In this document: positions 1 through 8,416 of the stretch, one piece after another
Position numbering within the stretch: position 1 is the first letter of the stretch
How the letters are laid out: each line of letters opens with the position of its first letter
DNA from: Streptomyces fodineus
Lineage (GTDB): Bacteria > Actinomycetota > Actinomycetes > Streptomycetales > Streptomycetaceae
Reading direction: 5' to 3'
DNA length: 64,000 bases
Assembly: GCF_001735805.1 (NCBI RefSeq)
Contig: NZ_CP017248.1
Location: 8,556,001-8,620,000 of the forward strand
Position numbers and translations under genes: made by a program
The notes under the pieces: model-generated
Told to the model about the DNA's origin: nothing
The model's database searches: none
The model's input: the letters and a program-made list of their open reading frames with translations, nothing else

Positions 1-2
1 CC

Positions 3-1919
3 CTGGACCTGGTGGCCTGGCAGTGCGCCGGCGTCCAGCCCTGCGCCCACCGCCACCCCTGGCTGACCTTCCTCGCCCCCCACGCGTCCGCGGCCCCCGG
101 CGGACACGGCACCTGGTGGAGTCTGCCCGGCCGCCGGCTGGCCCTCGCCGCCCTGGTGCCGACCGCGCTGACGGTCCTGCTCTGGTACCTGTCCCGCCGC
201 ACCTGGAGCGCGTACGAGTCCCACCGGCCCATGTCCCACGACCCCGAGCCGGACACCGACGGCAGCGCACTGGCCAGGCCCGGCTTCTGGTACGGCCGCC
301 GCCTCGTGGCCCGGCTGCGCGCCGCGCACACCGCCGCCGCCCTGCTGACCGTCGCCGCCGCCGTCGCGACCCCGGCCGTCCGTTTCGACCACCGGCCCGG
401 CGGCTCCGCCGCCCTGGACACCCTGGGCCGGCTGCTCACCGCGTCCTTGCTGACCTGCGCGGCGGTGGTGCTGGGCGTCGTCTGCCGCCGGGGCCGCAGC
501 GAGAACCGCCTCGACGAGCGCCTCGACCGGCACGTCGTACGACTCCTGCCGTTCGGCGCGCTCGCCCTGCTGCTGCTCACCGTGGCCTACGCCGGCTGGG
601 CCCGGCCCGGCTGGCGGTCCACCGGCCGGCTGCCGGGCGACCCCGCCTTCGGGGCCCTCATGCTGGCCCAGGGACTGCTGGTCGTCACCCTTGCCGTGGT
701 GGCCGGGTACCTGCACCACCGCAGTCCCGATCCGCGCGCCGGCATGCGCGGACTCGGCGGACCGGCCGTCGCCCTGCTGGCCTGCGCGCTGGGCGGCGTG
801 ATGTCCGGCGGGGTCGCGCAGCGCGTCGCCGACTGGCTGGACGGCACCCGCGCCCTGCTCCCCGGGCCGCCGGTCCTGCTGACCTGGCAGGCGTCCACGA
901 TCCCGCCGGTCCTCGCGGTGCTGCTGCTCCTCGCCGCCCGGCTCGGCCTCGGCACCGCCCGGCTGGCCCGGACCGAACGCGACCGGATCCGCCACGAGCA
1001 CCCCGGCGAACCCGAGGACCCGGGCCGTACCCGCGCCATCGCCCATGTCCGCGCGATGGCCACCCTCACCGACCGGGCACCCCTCGTCGTCGCCGTGCTC
1101 GCCGTCACCACGCTGGTGCTCGGCGCTGTGGCGCTGGCCGGTGCGCTGGCCACCGGGAAGACACCCGACGGGGCCGCCCGCCCCGCCTACGACGTCGTAC
1201 AGGCCGTCGCCGAGACCGCGCAGACGCTGGGCTCCTGGCTGGTCGGCCTCGGCTTCGTGCTCTTCGTGACCTGGGGACGGCGCGCCTACAAGGACGCCTC
1301 GGCGCGGCGCACGATCGGCATCCTCTGGGACGTCGGCACCTTCTGGCCGCGCGCCGCGCACCCCTTCGCACCGCCGTGCTACGCCGAGCGCGCGGTGCCG
1401 GACCTGACCTGGCGCATGGCCACCTGGACCCACCGCACCGGTGGCCGGCTGGTCCTCTCCGGCCACTCCCAGGGCAGCGTGCTCGCCGCGGCAGCCGCCT
1501 GGCAGCTGCCCCCGTCCGTCCGCGGCCGGATCGCGCTGCTGACCTACGGCTCCCCGCTGGAGCGCCTGTACGGCCGCTGGTTCCCGGCGCACTTCGGACC
1601 ACCCGCGCTCGCCGCCCTGCACCACGACGTCGCCTGCTGGGGCAACCTGTACCGCCGTACCGACCCCATCGGCGGCCCCGTCCGCGTCCCCGGCGCCACC
1701 ACCCCCGAGGTCGACCACGCCCCGCTGCAGGACCCGCTCGCCTACGGCCGCACGCCCGCGCACCCGCTCCCGGCGCCCATCCTCGGCCACTCCGACTACC
1801 CGGCGGACCCGGCCTTCGCCCACCTACGGGCCCACCTGCTCAGCCGCCTGCGCCCGCCCCTGCCGGGCCCACGCCCAAAACCGGACCGACCGGGTGAGGA
1901 CGGGAACGGCACCGGTTAG
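3..1919 (+). CDS. Polytopic membrane protein with C-terminal serine-hydrolase-like domain (5' truncated)
   Basis: The frame is open to the left edge of the window, so the true start lies outside; the first usable codon inside is GTG at 12. About nine hydrophobic stretches are visible in the first 430 residues (for example around residues 43-60, 150-165, 180-200 and 300-320), indicating a multi-pass membrane protein. The last ~180 residues are soluble and contain GHSQGS, the nucleophile-elbow pattern of alpha/beta hydrolases and lipases, followed by a TYGSP motif that class-3-type lipases often show. The arrangement resembles conserved Streptomyces integral membrane proteins of unknown substrate. 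A lipase or esterase activity facing the membrane is an inference; the catalytic Asp/His were not assigned. Confidence 0.7.
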   Translation: MDLVAWQCAGVQPCAHRHPWLTFLAPHASAAPGGHGTWWSLPGRRLALAALVPTALTVLLWYLSRRTWSAYESHRPMSHDPEPDTDGSALARPGFWYGRRLVARLRAAHTAAALLTVAAAVATPAVRFDHRPGGSAALDTLGRLLTASLLTCAAVVLGVVCRRGRSENRLDERLDRHVVRLLPFGALALLLLTVAYAGWARPGWRSTGRLPGDPAFGALMLAQGLLVVTLAVVAGYLHHRSPDPRAGMRGLGGPAVALLACALGGVMSGGVAQRVADWLDGTRALLPGPPVLLTWQASTIPPVLAVLLLLAARLGLGTARLARTERDRIRHEHPGEPEDPGRTRAIAHVRAMATLTDRAPLVVAVLAVTTLVLGAVALAGALATGKTPDGAARPAYDVVQAVAETAQTLGSWLVGLGFVLFVTWGRRAYKDASARRTIGILWDVGTFWPRAAHPFAPPCYAERAVPDLTWRMATWTHRTGGRLVLSGHSQGSVLAAAAAWQLPPSVRGRIALLTYGSPLERLYGRWFPAHFGPPALAALHHDVACWGNLYRRTDPIGGPVRVPGATTPEVDHAPLQDPLAYGRTPAHPLPAPILGHSDYPADPAFAHLRAHLLSRLRPPLPGPRPKPDRPGEDGNGTG

Positions 1920-2023
1920 GCCGTGTGCGCGGGTGAGTACTTCGTGGGGGCCGTCGACGAGCCGACCGCCGTGGGCCGTCACGAGCGCGTGCGGCCCGTC
2001 CAGGTCGGCCACGCGCCGGATGC

Positions 2024-4462
2024 TCAGGACAGCTCCGGAAGGTCCTCCGGGAACAGCAGGGTCAGGTCGTCGGTGCTGGGGTCCTCGAGCTGGGCGACGC
2101 GGCTCGCGTGCCGTTCCACCATCGCCTCGAAGGTCTGCCGGGCGGTGCGGCCGTTGCCGAACGCCGGGCCCTTCGGGATGGCCGTGAAGTACTTCAGCAG
2201 CGCCTCTGACGCGCCCGGCGCCAGCCGGTACTCGTGCTCGTCGGCCTGCTGCTCCACGATCCGCAGCAGCTCGTCGGGGCCGTAGTCGCCGAAGGTGATG
2301 GTGCGGGAGAAGCGGGAGGCGACACCGGGGTTGACGGAGAGGAAGCGCTCCATCTCCGCCGTGTAGCCGGCGACGATCACCACCACCGCGTCCCGGTGGT
2401 CCTCCATCAGCTTCACCAGCGTGTCGATGGCCTCCTTGCCGAAGTCACGCCCGGCGTCCTCCGGCGACAGCGCGTAGGCCTCGTCGATGAACAGCACACC
2501 GTCGCGCGCCTTCTCGAACGCCTCCTGGGTACGGATCGCCGTGGATCCGATGTGCTCGCCGACCAGGTCGACCCGGGAGACCTCCACCAGGTGCCCCTTG
2601 TCCAGCACGCCGAGGGAGGCCAGGATCTCGCCGTAGAGCCGGGCGACCGTCGTCTTGCCGGTGCCGGGGGAGCCCGTGAAGACCAGATGGCGCTTGACCG
2701 AGGCCGCCTTCAGGCCCGCCTGCTGCCGGCGCCGGCCGACCTCGATCATGTCGGTGAGCGCCCGCACCTCGCGCTTGACGCTCTCCAGGCCCACCAGCGC
2801 GTCCAGTTCCCCGAGCACGTCCTTCGACGTCCGCACCGGCTGCTGCGGCTCGGCCGTGGCGACCAGCGGCTCCTGCTCGGTGCTACGCTGCCCGGGGATC
2901 GAGCCGAGCAGACCGGGGGAGTGCGTCATCGTCTGAACGGCGGTCTCGCGGACCGCGGGCGGTCGCATACCGCCGCTCTCGTCGCTGGTGCAGTCCTCCA
3001 CGACCGGTCCCGACCCGGACCCGGCGTCCGGGCCCGCCTCGGCGAACTCGTAACCACCGCGCGCGCAGCGCTCCGTACGGCACTTGCGCAGCGTCGCACG
3101 GCAGCCGTCGATCACATGGAAGCCGTAGCCTCCGCTGCCGGTGACCCGGCAGTTCAGGAAGCTGCCGCGGCCGCCCGCGGAGACGTAGAAGCCGGCCTCG
3201 GCCGGGGAGTCGACCGTGCACCGCTCGATGGTCGGGTCGGCGCCCTTGGTGACGATGACGCCGGTCTGGGTGCCGTCCAGGGTGCAGTTGCTGAGCGTGC
3301 CGCCGCTGCCGTGGTCGCGGAACCACGCTCCGGTCGCCGCCTCCCGGATCCGGCAGTCGTCGAGCTGCGCGGTCGCCCCGTCGCTCACCGAGACCGCGGT
3401 GTTGCGCACCTGCGACAGATCGCTGTCCACGACGTCCGCGCGCGAACCGCGGTCCAGCACGAACAGGGCGTCCGGCACGTCGTGCACCCGGCAGGAGTCG
3501 AGGACGGCGGTGGCGCCGTCGCTGACCCACACCGCCGGATAGTCGCCCGTGCTGTCGAAGATCTCGCACTGGTTGGCGTCCACCCGGGTCCCCGGATCCC
3601 ATACCGACAGGCCGTTGCGCCCGAACTGACGGACCGTCGTCCGGGTCAGCGTGAGTACCGAACGGGAGCGCAGATCGACCGCGTTCTCGGGGATGTCGTG
3701 GATGTGGCAGTCGGCGAGCGTGAGCACGGCGTCCGTGTCGAGGGTGACGCCGTCGGCGGCGGTGCGGTGCACATCGCAGTCGATCAGATGCGCCGTGGCC
3801 CGCTGGGTGACCTGCACACCGGAGCCGCGGACCTCGTAGATCTCACAACCGACCGCCTCCAGCGCGGAGTTCTCGCCCGTGGCGGTCAGCCCGGTGCCGG
3901 AGGCGTGGTGCACACGGCAGCGCTCCAGGCGCGGATGGGCACCGCCGCGGACGGCCACGCCCGCCTGTCCGGCCGCGACGACCTCGCACTCCTCGAACAC
4001 CCCGCTCCCGCCGTCGAGTACGGCGATGCCGATGCCGGCCGGGTTGTCGATGGTGCAGCGGCGCACGGTCGGACGGGCACCGCCGCGCACCTCGATACCC
4101 GAGGCGGACCGGGTGACGATCCGCACGTCCATCAGCTCGGGCGTGCCGTCCTCGACCAGCAGTGCGGGCGCCGCCGCGTCCTGGCCCTCCACGTGCAGGT
4201 CCTGCACCACGGCCGAGGCGCGCACGGTGAGGGGCACGCCGTCCACGGGCGCGATGCGCACCGAGCCGGGGGAGCCCTCGGGCCCACGGAGCGTCACCGC
4301 CCGCTGGACCACGAGGTTTTCCCGGTAGGTGCCCGGGGCGATGGTGAGGACGTCGCCGTCGGCGGCGGCCTCCAGGGCGGCGGCGAGCGATGCGTACTCG
4401 CCCGTGCGGCGCCGCCACCGCGACGTACCGGTGTGCGTCACCTGGACCGTGCCCTGTGCCAT
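2024..4462 (-). CDS. Right-handed beta-helix repeat protein fused to CbxX/CfqX-type AAA+ ATPase
   Basis: About 812 residues. An ATG at 4462 is preceded by a GAGGTGGGGG ribosome site and is preferred over the longer upstream frame, whose extra 68 residues are low-complexity. Residues ~55-520 are a long run of short repeats with regularly spaced Cys/Asp/Gly turns, typical of pectate-lyase-like parallel beta-helices (NosD/periplasmic copper-binding-type repeats). Residues ~570-812 form an AAA+ module with Walker A GSPGTGKTT near residue 597 and Walker B LFIDEAYAL near 656, most like the CbxX/CfqX family that includes EccA of type VII secretion. No signal peptide or membrane segment is visible, so it is probably cytoplasmic. 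The helix may act as a scaffold or substrate reader for the ATPase; this role is inferred. No ESX genes are in view. Confidence 0.85.
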   Translation of the reverse strand: MAQGTVQVTHTGTSRWRRRTGEYASLAAALEAAADGDVLTIAPGTYRENLVVQRAVTLRGPEGSPGSVRIAPVDGVPLTVRASAVVQDLHVEGQDAAAPALLVEDGTPELMDVRIVTRSASGIEVRGGARPTVRRCTIDNPAGIGIAVLDGGSGVFEECEVVAAGQAGVAVRGGAHPRLERCRVHHASGTGLTATGENSALEAVGCEIYEVRGSGVQVTQRATAHLIDCDVHRTAADGVTLDTDAVLTLADCHIHDIPENAVDLRSRSVLTLTRTTVRQFGRNGLSVWDPGTRVDANQCEIFDSTGDYPAVWVSDGATAVLDSCRVHDVPDALFVLDRGSRADVVDSDLSQVRNTAVSVSDGATAQLDDCRIREAATGAWFRDHGSGGTLSNCTLDGTQTGVIVTKGADPTIERCTVDSPAEAGFYVSAGGRGSFLNCRVTGSGGYGFHVIDGCRATLRKCRTERCARGGYEFAEAGPDAGSGSGPVVEDCTSDESGGMRPPAVRETAVQTMTHSPGLLGSIPGQRSTEQEPLVATAEPQQPVRTSKDVLGELDALVGLESVKREVRALTDMIEVGRRRQQAGLKAASVKRHLVFTGSPGTGKTTVARLYGEILASLGVLDKGHLVEVSRVDLVGEHIGSTAIRTQEAFEKARDGVLFIDEAYALSPEDAGRDFGKEAIDTLVKLMEDHRDAVVVIVAGYTAEMERFLSVNPGVASRFSRTITFGDYGPDELLRIVEQQADEHEYRLAPGASEALLKYFTAIPKGPAFGNGRTARQTFEAMVERHASRVAQLEDPSTDDLTLLFPEDLPELS

Positions 4463-4693
4463 GGCGTTGCTGTGCCCCCACCTCGTCGTACTGATGGCTC
4501 GCTCGCGCAGGGGCCGGCCGCCGGTGCCGGGACCGCGACCGTGCTCAGCCCCTGGGGCTGGTGCGCGTTCACGCTCCCGGAAACCTGGGCGTGCCCCTGC
4601 GGTTCGCTCACCCGCGGGTCGTCGCCGAAAGCGCTTCGGCCGGACCACCGTAGCGTGTGCGTGCACGGTGGGTTGACCAGAGCCGGAAGGCCG

Positions 4694-5299
4694 TCAGCTG
4701 CCGGTGCCCGCCTTGCCCCAGTCCGGACCCGCCCGGTCCCAGGCCTGGTCCCAGCGTGCGTACCGGCCGCGGACCATGCGCCACACGGTCAGCCGCCGGA
4801 AGCCTTCGATCAAGCCCGTGGCCAGCAGGGCCGCGCCGATACCGGCGAGCACCGCGTGTGTCATGGCGGTCGCGGAGTCCAGCGGGCGGGTCGTTATTCG
4901 GCCGTGCGGGTCCGTCCAGATTCTGAAGTGCTCCCCCGCGTGCGGGGACTTGAGGTCCGCCAGGGCCGGACCGTGCTGGTGCGTGCCGTCCGGCCCGGGC
5001 CAGTCCGCGAGGACACGGCTGTGGATCTGGCGCGCCGTGGTGGTGTCGGGGTCGGTCTCCAGCGGGGCCTTGCCCAGGGCTCGCAGTACTGTGGCCGTCA
5101 CGAGGTGGCGTGTGTGCTGCTGCTCGAGCACGGACCGCTGCAGGGAGGCCTGGGCCGCGGCGCCGACCAGCCAGCCGGTCACGGGCGCGGCCACGGCGAT
5201 CAGCACCAGCGCCACGAGGGCCACCCACGCCTCGGCCAGATCGGTCGCGCGGCGCAGCGGATTGCGCCGCCAGCGCCACAGCCCACTGATAGCCCGCAT
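4694..5299 (-). CDS. Rv1733c-like two-TM membrane protein
   Basis: About 201 residues. The start at 5299 is chosen because GGAAGGGGGTGGGGG lies directly upstream; an alternative ATG at 5326 adds nine residues. Two hydrophobic segments flank an extracytoplasmic domain of about 100 residues: one near residues 25-45 (VALVALVLIAVAAPVTGWLV) and one near 145-165. The C-terminal tail is basic and tryptophan-rich. This topology matches the Rv1733c family of actinobacterial membrane proteins, which has no assigned biochemical role. It is transcribed in the same direction as the beta-helix/AAA+ gene and ends 230 bases from that gene's start, so it may share expression but overlap is absent. Confidence 0.7.
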   Translation of the reverse strand: MRAISGLWRWRRNPLRRATDLAEAWVALVALVLIAVAAPVTGWLVGAAAQASLQRSVLEQQHTRHLVTATVLRALGKAPLETDPDTTTARQIHSRVLADWPGPDGTHQHGPALADLKSPHAGEHFRIWTDPHGRITTRPLDSATAMTHAVLAGIGAALLATGLIEGFRRLTVWRMVRGRYARWDQAWDRAGPDWGKAGTGS

Positions 5300-5411
5300 C
5301 GCCCCCACCCCCTTCCGCTCCGTCATAACCCCCGGGCCGGGCCCGTATCCGCGGCCCAGGGCAAGAGAGAGCGACATCACGTCCACCGCGAACGGTCGCG
5401 AACGCGGTTTC

Positions 5412-6311
5412 TCATGAATCCCTCATGAGCTCCCAACGACCGGGACCGCCTCCCGGTTCCCCCTCCGCCAGACCGTTGTGGGAGCGCGGCTCCAGCACCC
5501 GGACCGGGTCCCCGATCCTGATCGTGCCGGGCGAAAGCGGTATCACATTCTGGCCGAACAGCAGTCTCGAGCCGGCCTTGCGATGGCGCGCCAGGGTACG
5601 CAGGGGCTCCCGGCCGCGTACGGCGGTGTCCTGGTCGACGGTGGTGACGACACAGCGTCCGCTCGGCTTCGCGACGCGGAAGACCACCTCGCCGACGCAG
5701 ATCCGCGACCAGTGGTCCTCCGCCCAGGCCTCGGTGCCGGTGACGACGATGTTGGGCCGGAAGCGGTTCATCGGCAGCGGGCCCTCGTGGGCATGGGTGC
5801 CGTTGGCGATCAGGGAGTTCAGGGCGTCGAGGGAGGCCGTCGTGGTGACCAGCAGGGGGTAGCCGTCGGCGAAGCTCACCGTCTCGCCGGGCAGCGCGTA
5901 CTCGGGATCGACGGGGCGGCGGGTGGCCGGATCGTCCATGTGGACCAGGCGGACGTCGGCCCGCAGATAGGCGCTGCACCAGGCATGCGCGGCCGGCGCG
6001 GCCGGGACCGCCTCGACCTTCGTACCGAAGACGTTCACCGGCACCGTTCCGGTCGGCTCGGGCACGGGCACCGTCAGCGGCGGGTGGCCGGGCGCGGACA
6101 GCCGAATGCCGCCGCCGGCCTCGGGCTCGGCGGCGGCCAGCGCGAGGCGCGGCTGCTCGCGCTGGGTGACGACCTTTCCCCCGTCGTCGATCAGCGTCCA
6201 GCGTCGGTCTCCGGCCAGGCCCCAGGGCTCCACCACAGCCTCCCGGGGAGCATGACCCCGGAACGCCTTGACCGGATGGACGTGGATCGACTGCACTTCG
6301 GCGCTTCCCAT
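5412..6311 (-). CDS. MOSC domain protein with N-terminal beta-barrel domain (MOCOS/mARC-like)
   Basis: About 299 residues. The N-terminal ~120 residues match the MOSC_N beta-barrel (opening QSIHVHPVKAFRG, then GLAGDRRW), and the remainder is the MOSC domain. The conserved cysteine lies near residue 216 in GRCVVTTVDQDT, the position that binds the molybdenum cofactor in mARC and carries sulfur in MOCOS-type proteins. An N-reductive or sulfur-transfer role with the molybdenum cofactor follows from the family; the actual substrate is unknown. The ATG at 6311 has only a weak purine-rich stretch before it. Confidence 0.85.
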   Translation of the reverse strand: MGSAEVQSIHVHPVKAFRGHAPREAVVEPWGLAGDRRWTLIDDGGKVVTQREQPRLALAAAEPEAGGGIRLSAPGHPPLTVPVPEPTGTVPVNVFGTKVEAVPAAPAAHAWCSAYLRADVRLVHMDDPATRRPVDPEYALPGETVSFADGYPLLVTTTASLDALNSLIANGTHAHEGPLPMNRFRPNIVVTGTEAWAEDHWSRICVGEVVFRVAKPSGRCVVTTVDQDTAVRGREPLRTLARHRKAGSRLLFGQNVIPLSPGTIRIGDPVRVLEPRSHNGLAEGEPGGGPGRWELMRDS

Positions 6312-6354
6312 GCCGCCATCGTGCCAGTGGGCACCGACAGCGGTGGGGCGTCGG

Positions 6355-6792
6355 TCAGTAGCCGCGATACTGCTGGTTGTTGTACGGGTCCTGGTAGGGA
6401 GCCGGTGCGGGCCGCGGCGCGGCCGGGCGCATGGCTTCGTATCCCGTGCCCATTCCCATCGGGCGCTGCTGCTGCGGGGCCTGCTGGCCGGGGTAACCCC
6501 GCGGAGCGCTCGCCTGCTGGGGGATGTAGGCCGTGGGCGCCTGCTGCAGCGGCGCGGGCTGCGGCATCTGCGGGTAGCCGTAGGCGGGGGCCTGCGGGGA
6601 GGGAGCCGCCGGGAGGGCGGGCAGTGCCGACGGCAGAGCGGGCAGGCTGCTGCCCGTGTCGTAGGCGGCGGGGACCCGGATCGGGGCGATCTGCGGGGTA
6701 CCCCGCTCGGCCACGAGCGAGTCGTAGATCGGGGTGTCCGGGAAGGAGGCGGAGTAGTAGCCGCCACCATAAGTGGAGCGGGGGGAGGTCAT
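6355..6792 (-). CDS. Small Pro/Gln/Tyr-rich conserved Streptomyces protein (probably DUF6643)
   Basis: About 145 residues beginning MTSPRSTYGGGYYS, with a GGGGGAGGTC region just before the ATG at 6792. The first ~60 residues look conserved and folded; the rest is a low-complexity tail rich in Pro, Ala, Gln and Tyr ending in NNQQYRGY. The opening resembles a family found almost only in Streptomyces (I believe DUF6643) with no known function. No signal peptide, membrane segment or catalytic motif is present. It is divergent from the TerD gene at 7079, with a 286-base shared upstream region. Confidence 0.65.
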   Translation of the reverse strand: MTSPRSTYGGGYYSASFPDTPIYDSLVAERGTPQIAPIRVPAAYDTGSSLPALPSALPALPAAPSPQAPAYGYPQMPQPAPLQQAPTAYIPQQASAPRGYPGQQAPQQQRPMGMGTGYEAMRPAAPRPAPAPYQDPYNNQQYRGY

Positions 6793-7078
6793 GGCACATA
6801 AGTTAAGCCCACGATGTGCTCGTTGGGGAGACCGATAAGAGGGTTGTTTTCCGTGTCCGCAGTGACGGGGGATCCCCAATCCGAGCGAACTCGGCAAAAA
6901 GGGACGTCGTGCGACGCTTTAATCGTGTAAAGGCCGAGTTCCTGCGGGGTTACCGGCAGTTGACCGGCGATCTTCCTGTGCCGGTCATGGGAGTTCGCCG
7001 TACCCCGGAATAGGTTGTGCGGGTAGGGCTCACCTGGACGACCCGGGTGCCCGGAAGCCGATACGGATGGGGGCGGAC
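6793..7078. promoter_or_regulatory. Divergent intergenic region between the small Pro/Gln-rich gene and terD-like gene
   Basis: This stretch holds the promoters of both divergent neighbours. It is less GC-rich than the flanking genes (TTGTTTTCC near 6843, CAAAAAGG near 6895 and CTTTAATCGTG near 6918), as expected for actinomycete promoters. No convincing operator palindrome was identified. Confidence 0.4.
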
Positions 7079-8410
7079 ATGTCAATGCCGAAAGGGTCGA
7101 ACACGCCGGTGCCGACGACGGCCCTGCGCGTCGAGCTGGGCTGGCGCTCGGGACCCGGCGTGCCCGACGCCGACGCCTCCGCGCTGCTGCTCGCCACCGG
7201 AAAGGTCCGCTCGGACGGCGACTTCGTCTTCTACAACCAGCCCGCCCACCCTTCCGGCGCGGTGCGCCACGAAGGCAAGAAACCGGCCGGCGCGGGCGTC
7301 ACCGACACCCTTTCCGTCGACCTCGCGCGCGTGGAGGGCGCGATCGAGCGGATCGTGGTCGCCGCCTCCGCCGACGGTGGGACCTTCGGACAGGTTCCCG
7401 GCCTGTACATCGAGGTGACCGACGCCGTGAGCGGTCGGCCGGTCGCCCGTTTCGACAGCCCCGGCGCCACCGTGGAGACGGCCTTCGTGCTCGGCGAGTT
7501 CTACCGCCGCCAGGGCGGCTGGAAGTTCCGCGCCGTCGGCCAGGGCTACAGCAGCGGACTCGAAGGCCTGGCCACGGACTTCGGCATCACCGTGGACGAA
7601 CCCCGGCACACCGCACCGCCCGCCCCGCCCGCCCCGGTACCGCCGCCCCCGTCTCCCGCGACGGCCCCCGTCGCACTGCCCCCGCCTCCCGTGCCGGGCT
7701 CCGTCATGCCGCCCCCGCCCCCTGTCACACCGCCCGTGACCGCGCCGCCTCCGCCCGTGACCCCTCCGGCGCCCCAGCCCGTCCGCCTGTCCAAGGTCAC
7801 CCTCACCAAGGCGGCGCCCTCCGTCTCGCTCGCCAAGCAGGGCGGCACCTCCGGGGCGATGCGGGTGAACCTCAACTGGCAGATGCGCCAACAGCCTTCC
7901 GGCTGGGGCGGCCGGTGGGGACGCCAGCAGGGGGAGGTGGACCTCGACCTGTGCGCCCTCTACGAACTCGCCGACGGCCGCAAGGGGGTCGTCCAGGCCC
8001 TCGGCAACGCCTTCGGTTCGCTGCACCGGCCGCCGTACATCCACCTCGACGGCGACGACCGCACCGGTGCCGTGGCGAGCGGCGAGAACCTGACCGTCAA
8101 CCTCGACCACAAGCAGGACTTCCGGCGCATCCTCGTCTTCGTCACCATCTACGAAGGCGCCAGCTCCTTCGCCGACCTGCACGCCACCGTCACCCTCCAG
8201 CCGCAGCACGGCGCCCCGATCGACTTCTCGCTCGACGAGTGCACCGTCCCCTCCACGGTGTGCGCGCTCGCCCTGATCACCAACACGGGCGGCGACCTGC
8301 TCGTACAGCGCGAGGCCCGCTACCTGGTGCCGGAGCGCGGGGTGAGCCCGCAGCGGACCATAGACCGCGCCTACGGATGGGGCATGAACTGGACACCCGG
8401 CCGCAAGTGA
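7079..8410 (+). CDS. Two-domain TerD-family (tellurium resistance/stress) protein
   Basis: About 443 residues; ATG at 7079 follows GGGGGCGGAC and gives the usual MSMPKGSN opening, whereas the ATG at 7067 would lack a ribosome site. Residues 1-175 form one TerD domain (DGDFVFYNQP, the calcium-binding stress-protein signature region), residues ~185-240 are an almost pure Pro/Ala/Val linker, and residues ~245-443 form a second, more diverged TerD domain (VDLDLCALYEL, then GDDRTG). TerD domains bind calcium and occur in stress and tellurite-response complexes. The fusion through a long proline linker is the notable feature. No terABCE neighbours are present, so it is probably a stand-alone stress protein. 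Confidence 0.85.
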   Translation: MSMPKGSNTPVPTTALRVELGWRSGPGVPDADASALLLATGKVRSDGDFVFYNQPAHPSGAVRHEGKKPAGAGVTDTLSVDLARVEGAIERIVVAASADGGTFGQVPGLYIEVTDAVSGRPVARFDSPGATVETAFVLGEFYRRQGGWKFRAVGQGYSSGLEGLATDFGITVDEPRHTAPPAPPAPVPPPPSPATAPVALPPPPVPGSVMPPPPPVTPPVTAPPPPVTPPAPQPVRLSKVTLTKAAPSVSLAKQGGTSGAMRVNLNWQMRQQPSGWGGRWGRQQGEVDLDLCALYELADGRKGVVQALGNAFGSLHRPPYIHLDGDDRTGAVASGENLTVNLDHKQDFRRILVFVTIYEGASSFADLHATVTLQPQHGAPIDFSLDECTVPSTVCALALITNTGGDLLVQREARYLVPERGVSPQRTIDRAYGWGMNWTPGRK

Positions 8411-8416
8411 CCGGGC

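Noticed and set aside
2234..5428. A 1064-codon open frame on the plus strand
   Set aside because: It is antisense to the beta-helix/AAA+, Rv1733c-like and MOSC genes, its translation is His/Arg/Asp-rich low-complexity typical of the shadow of a high-GC gene, and it matches no family.
6793..7016. Small frames (60-100 codons) in the divergent promoter region
   Set aside because: No ribosome sites, no conserved pattern, and they overlap the expected promoters of both neighbours.
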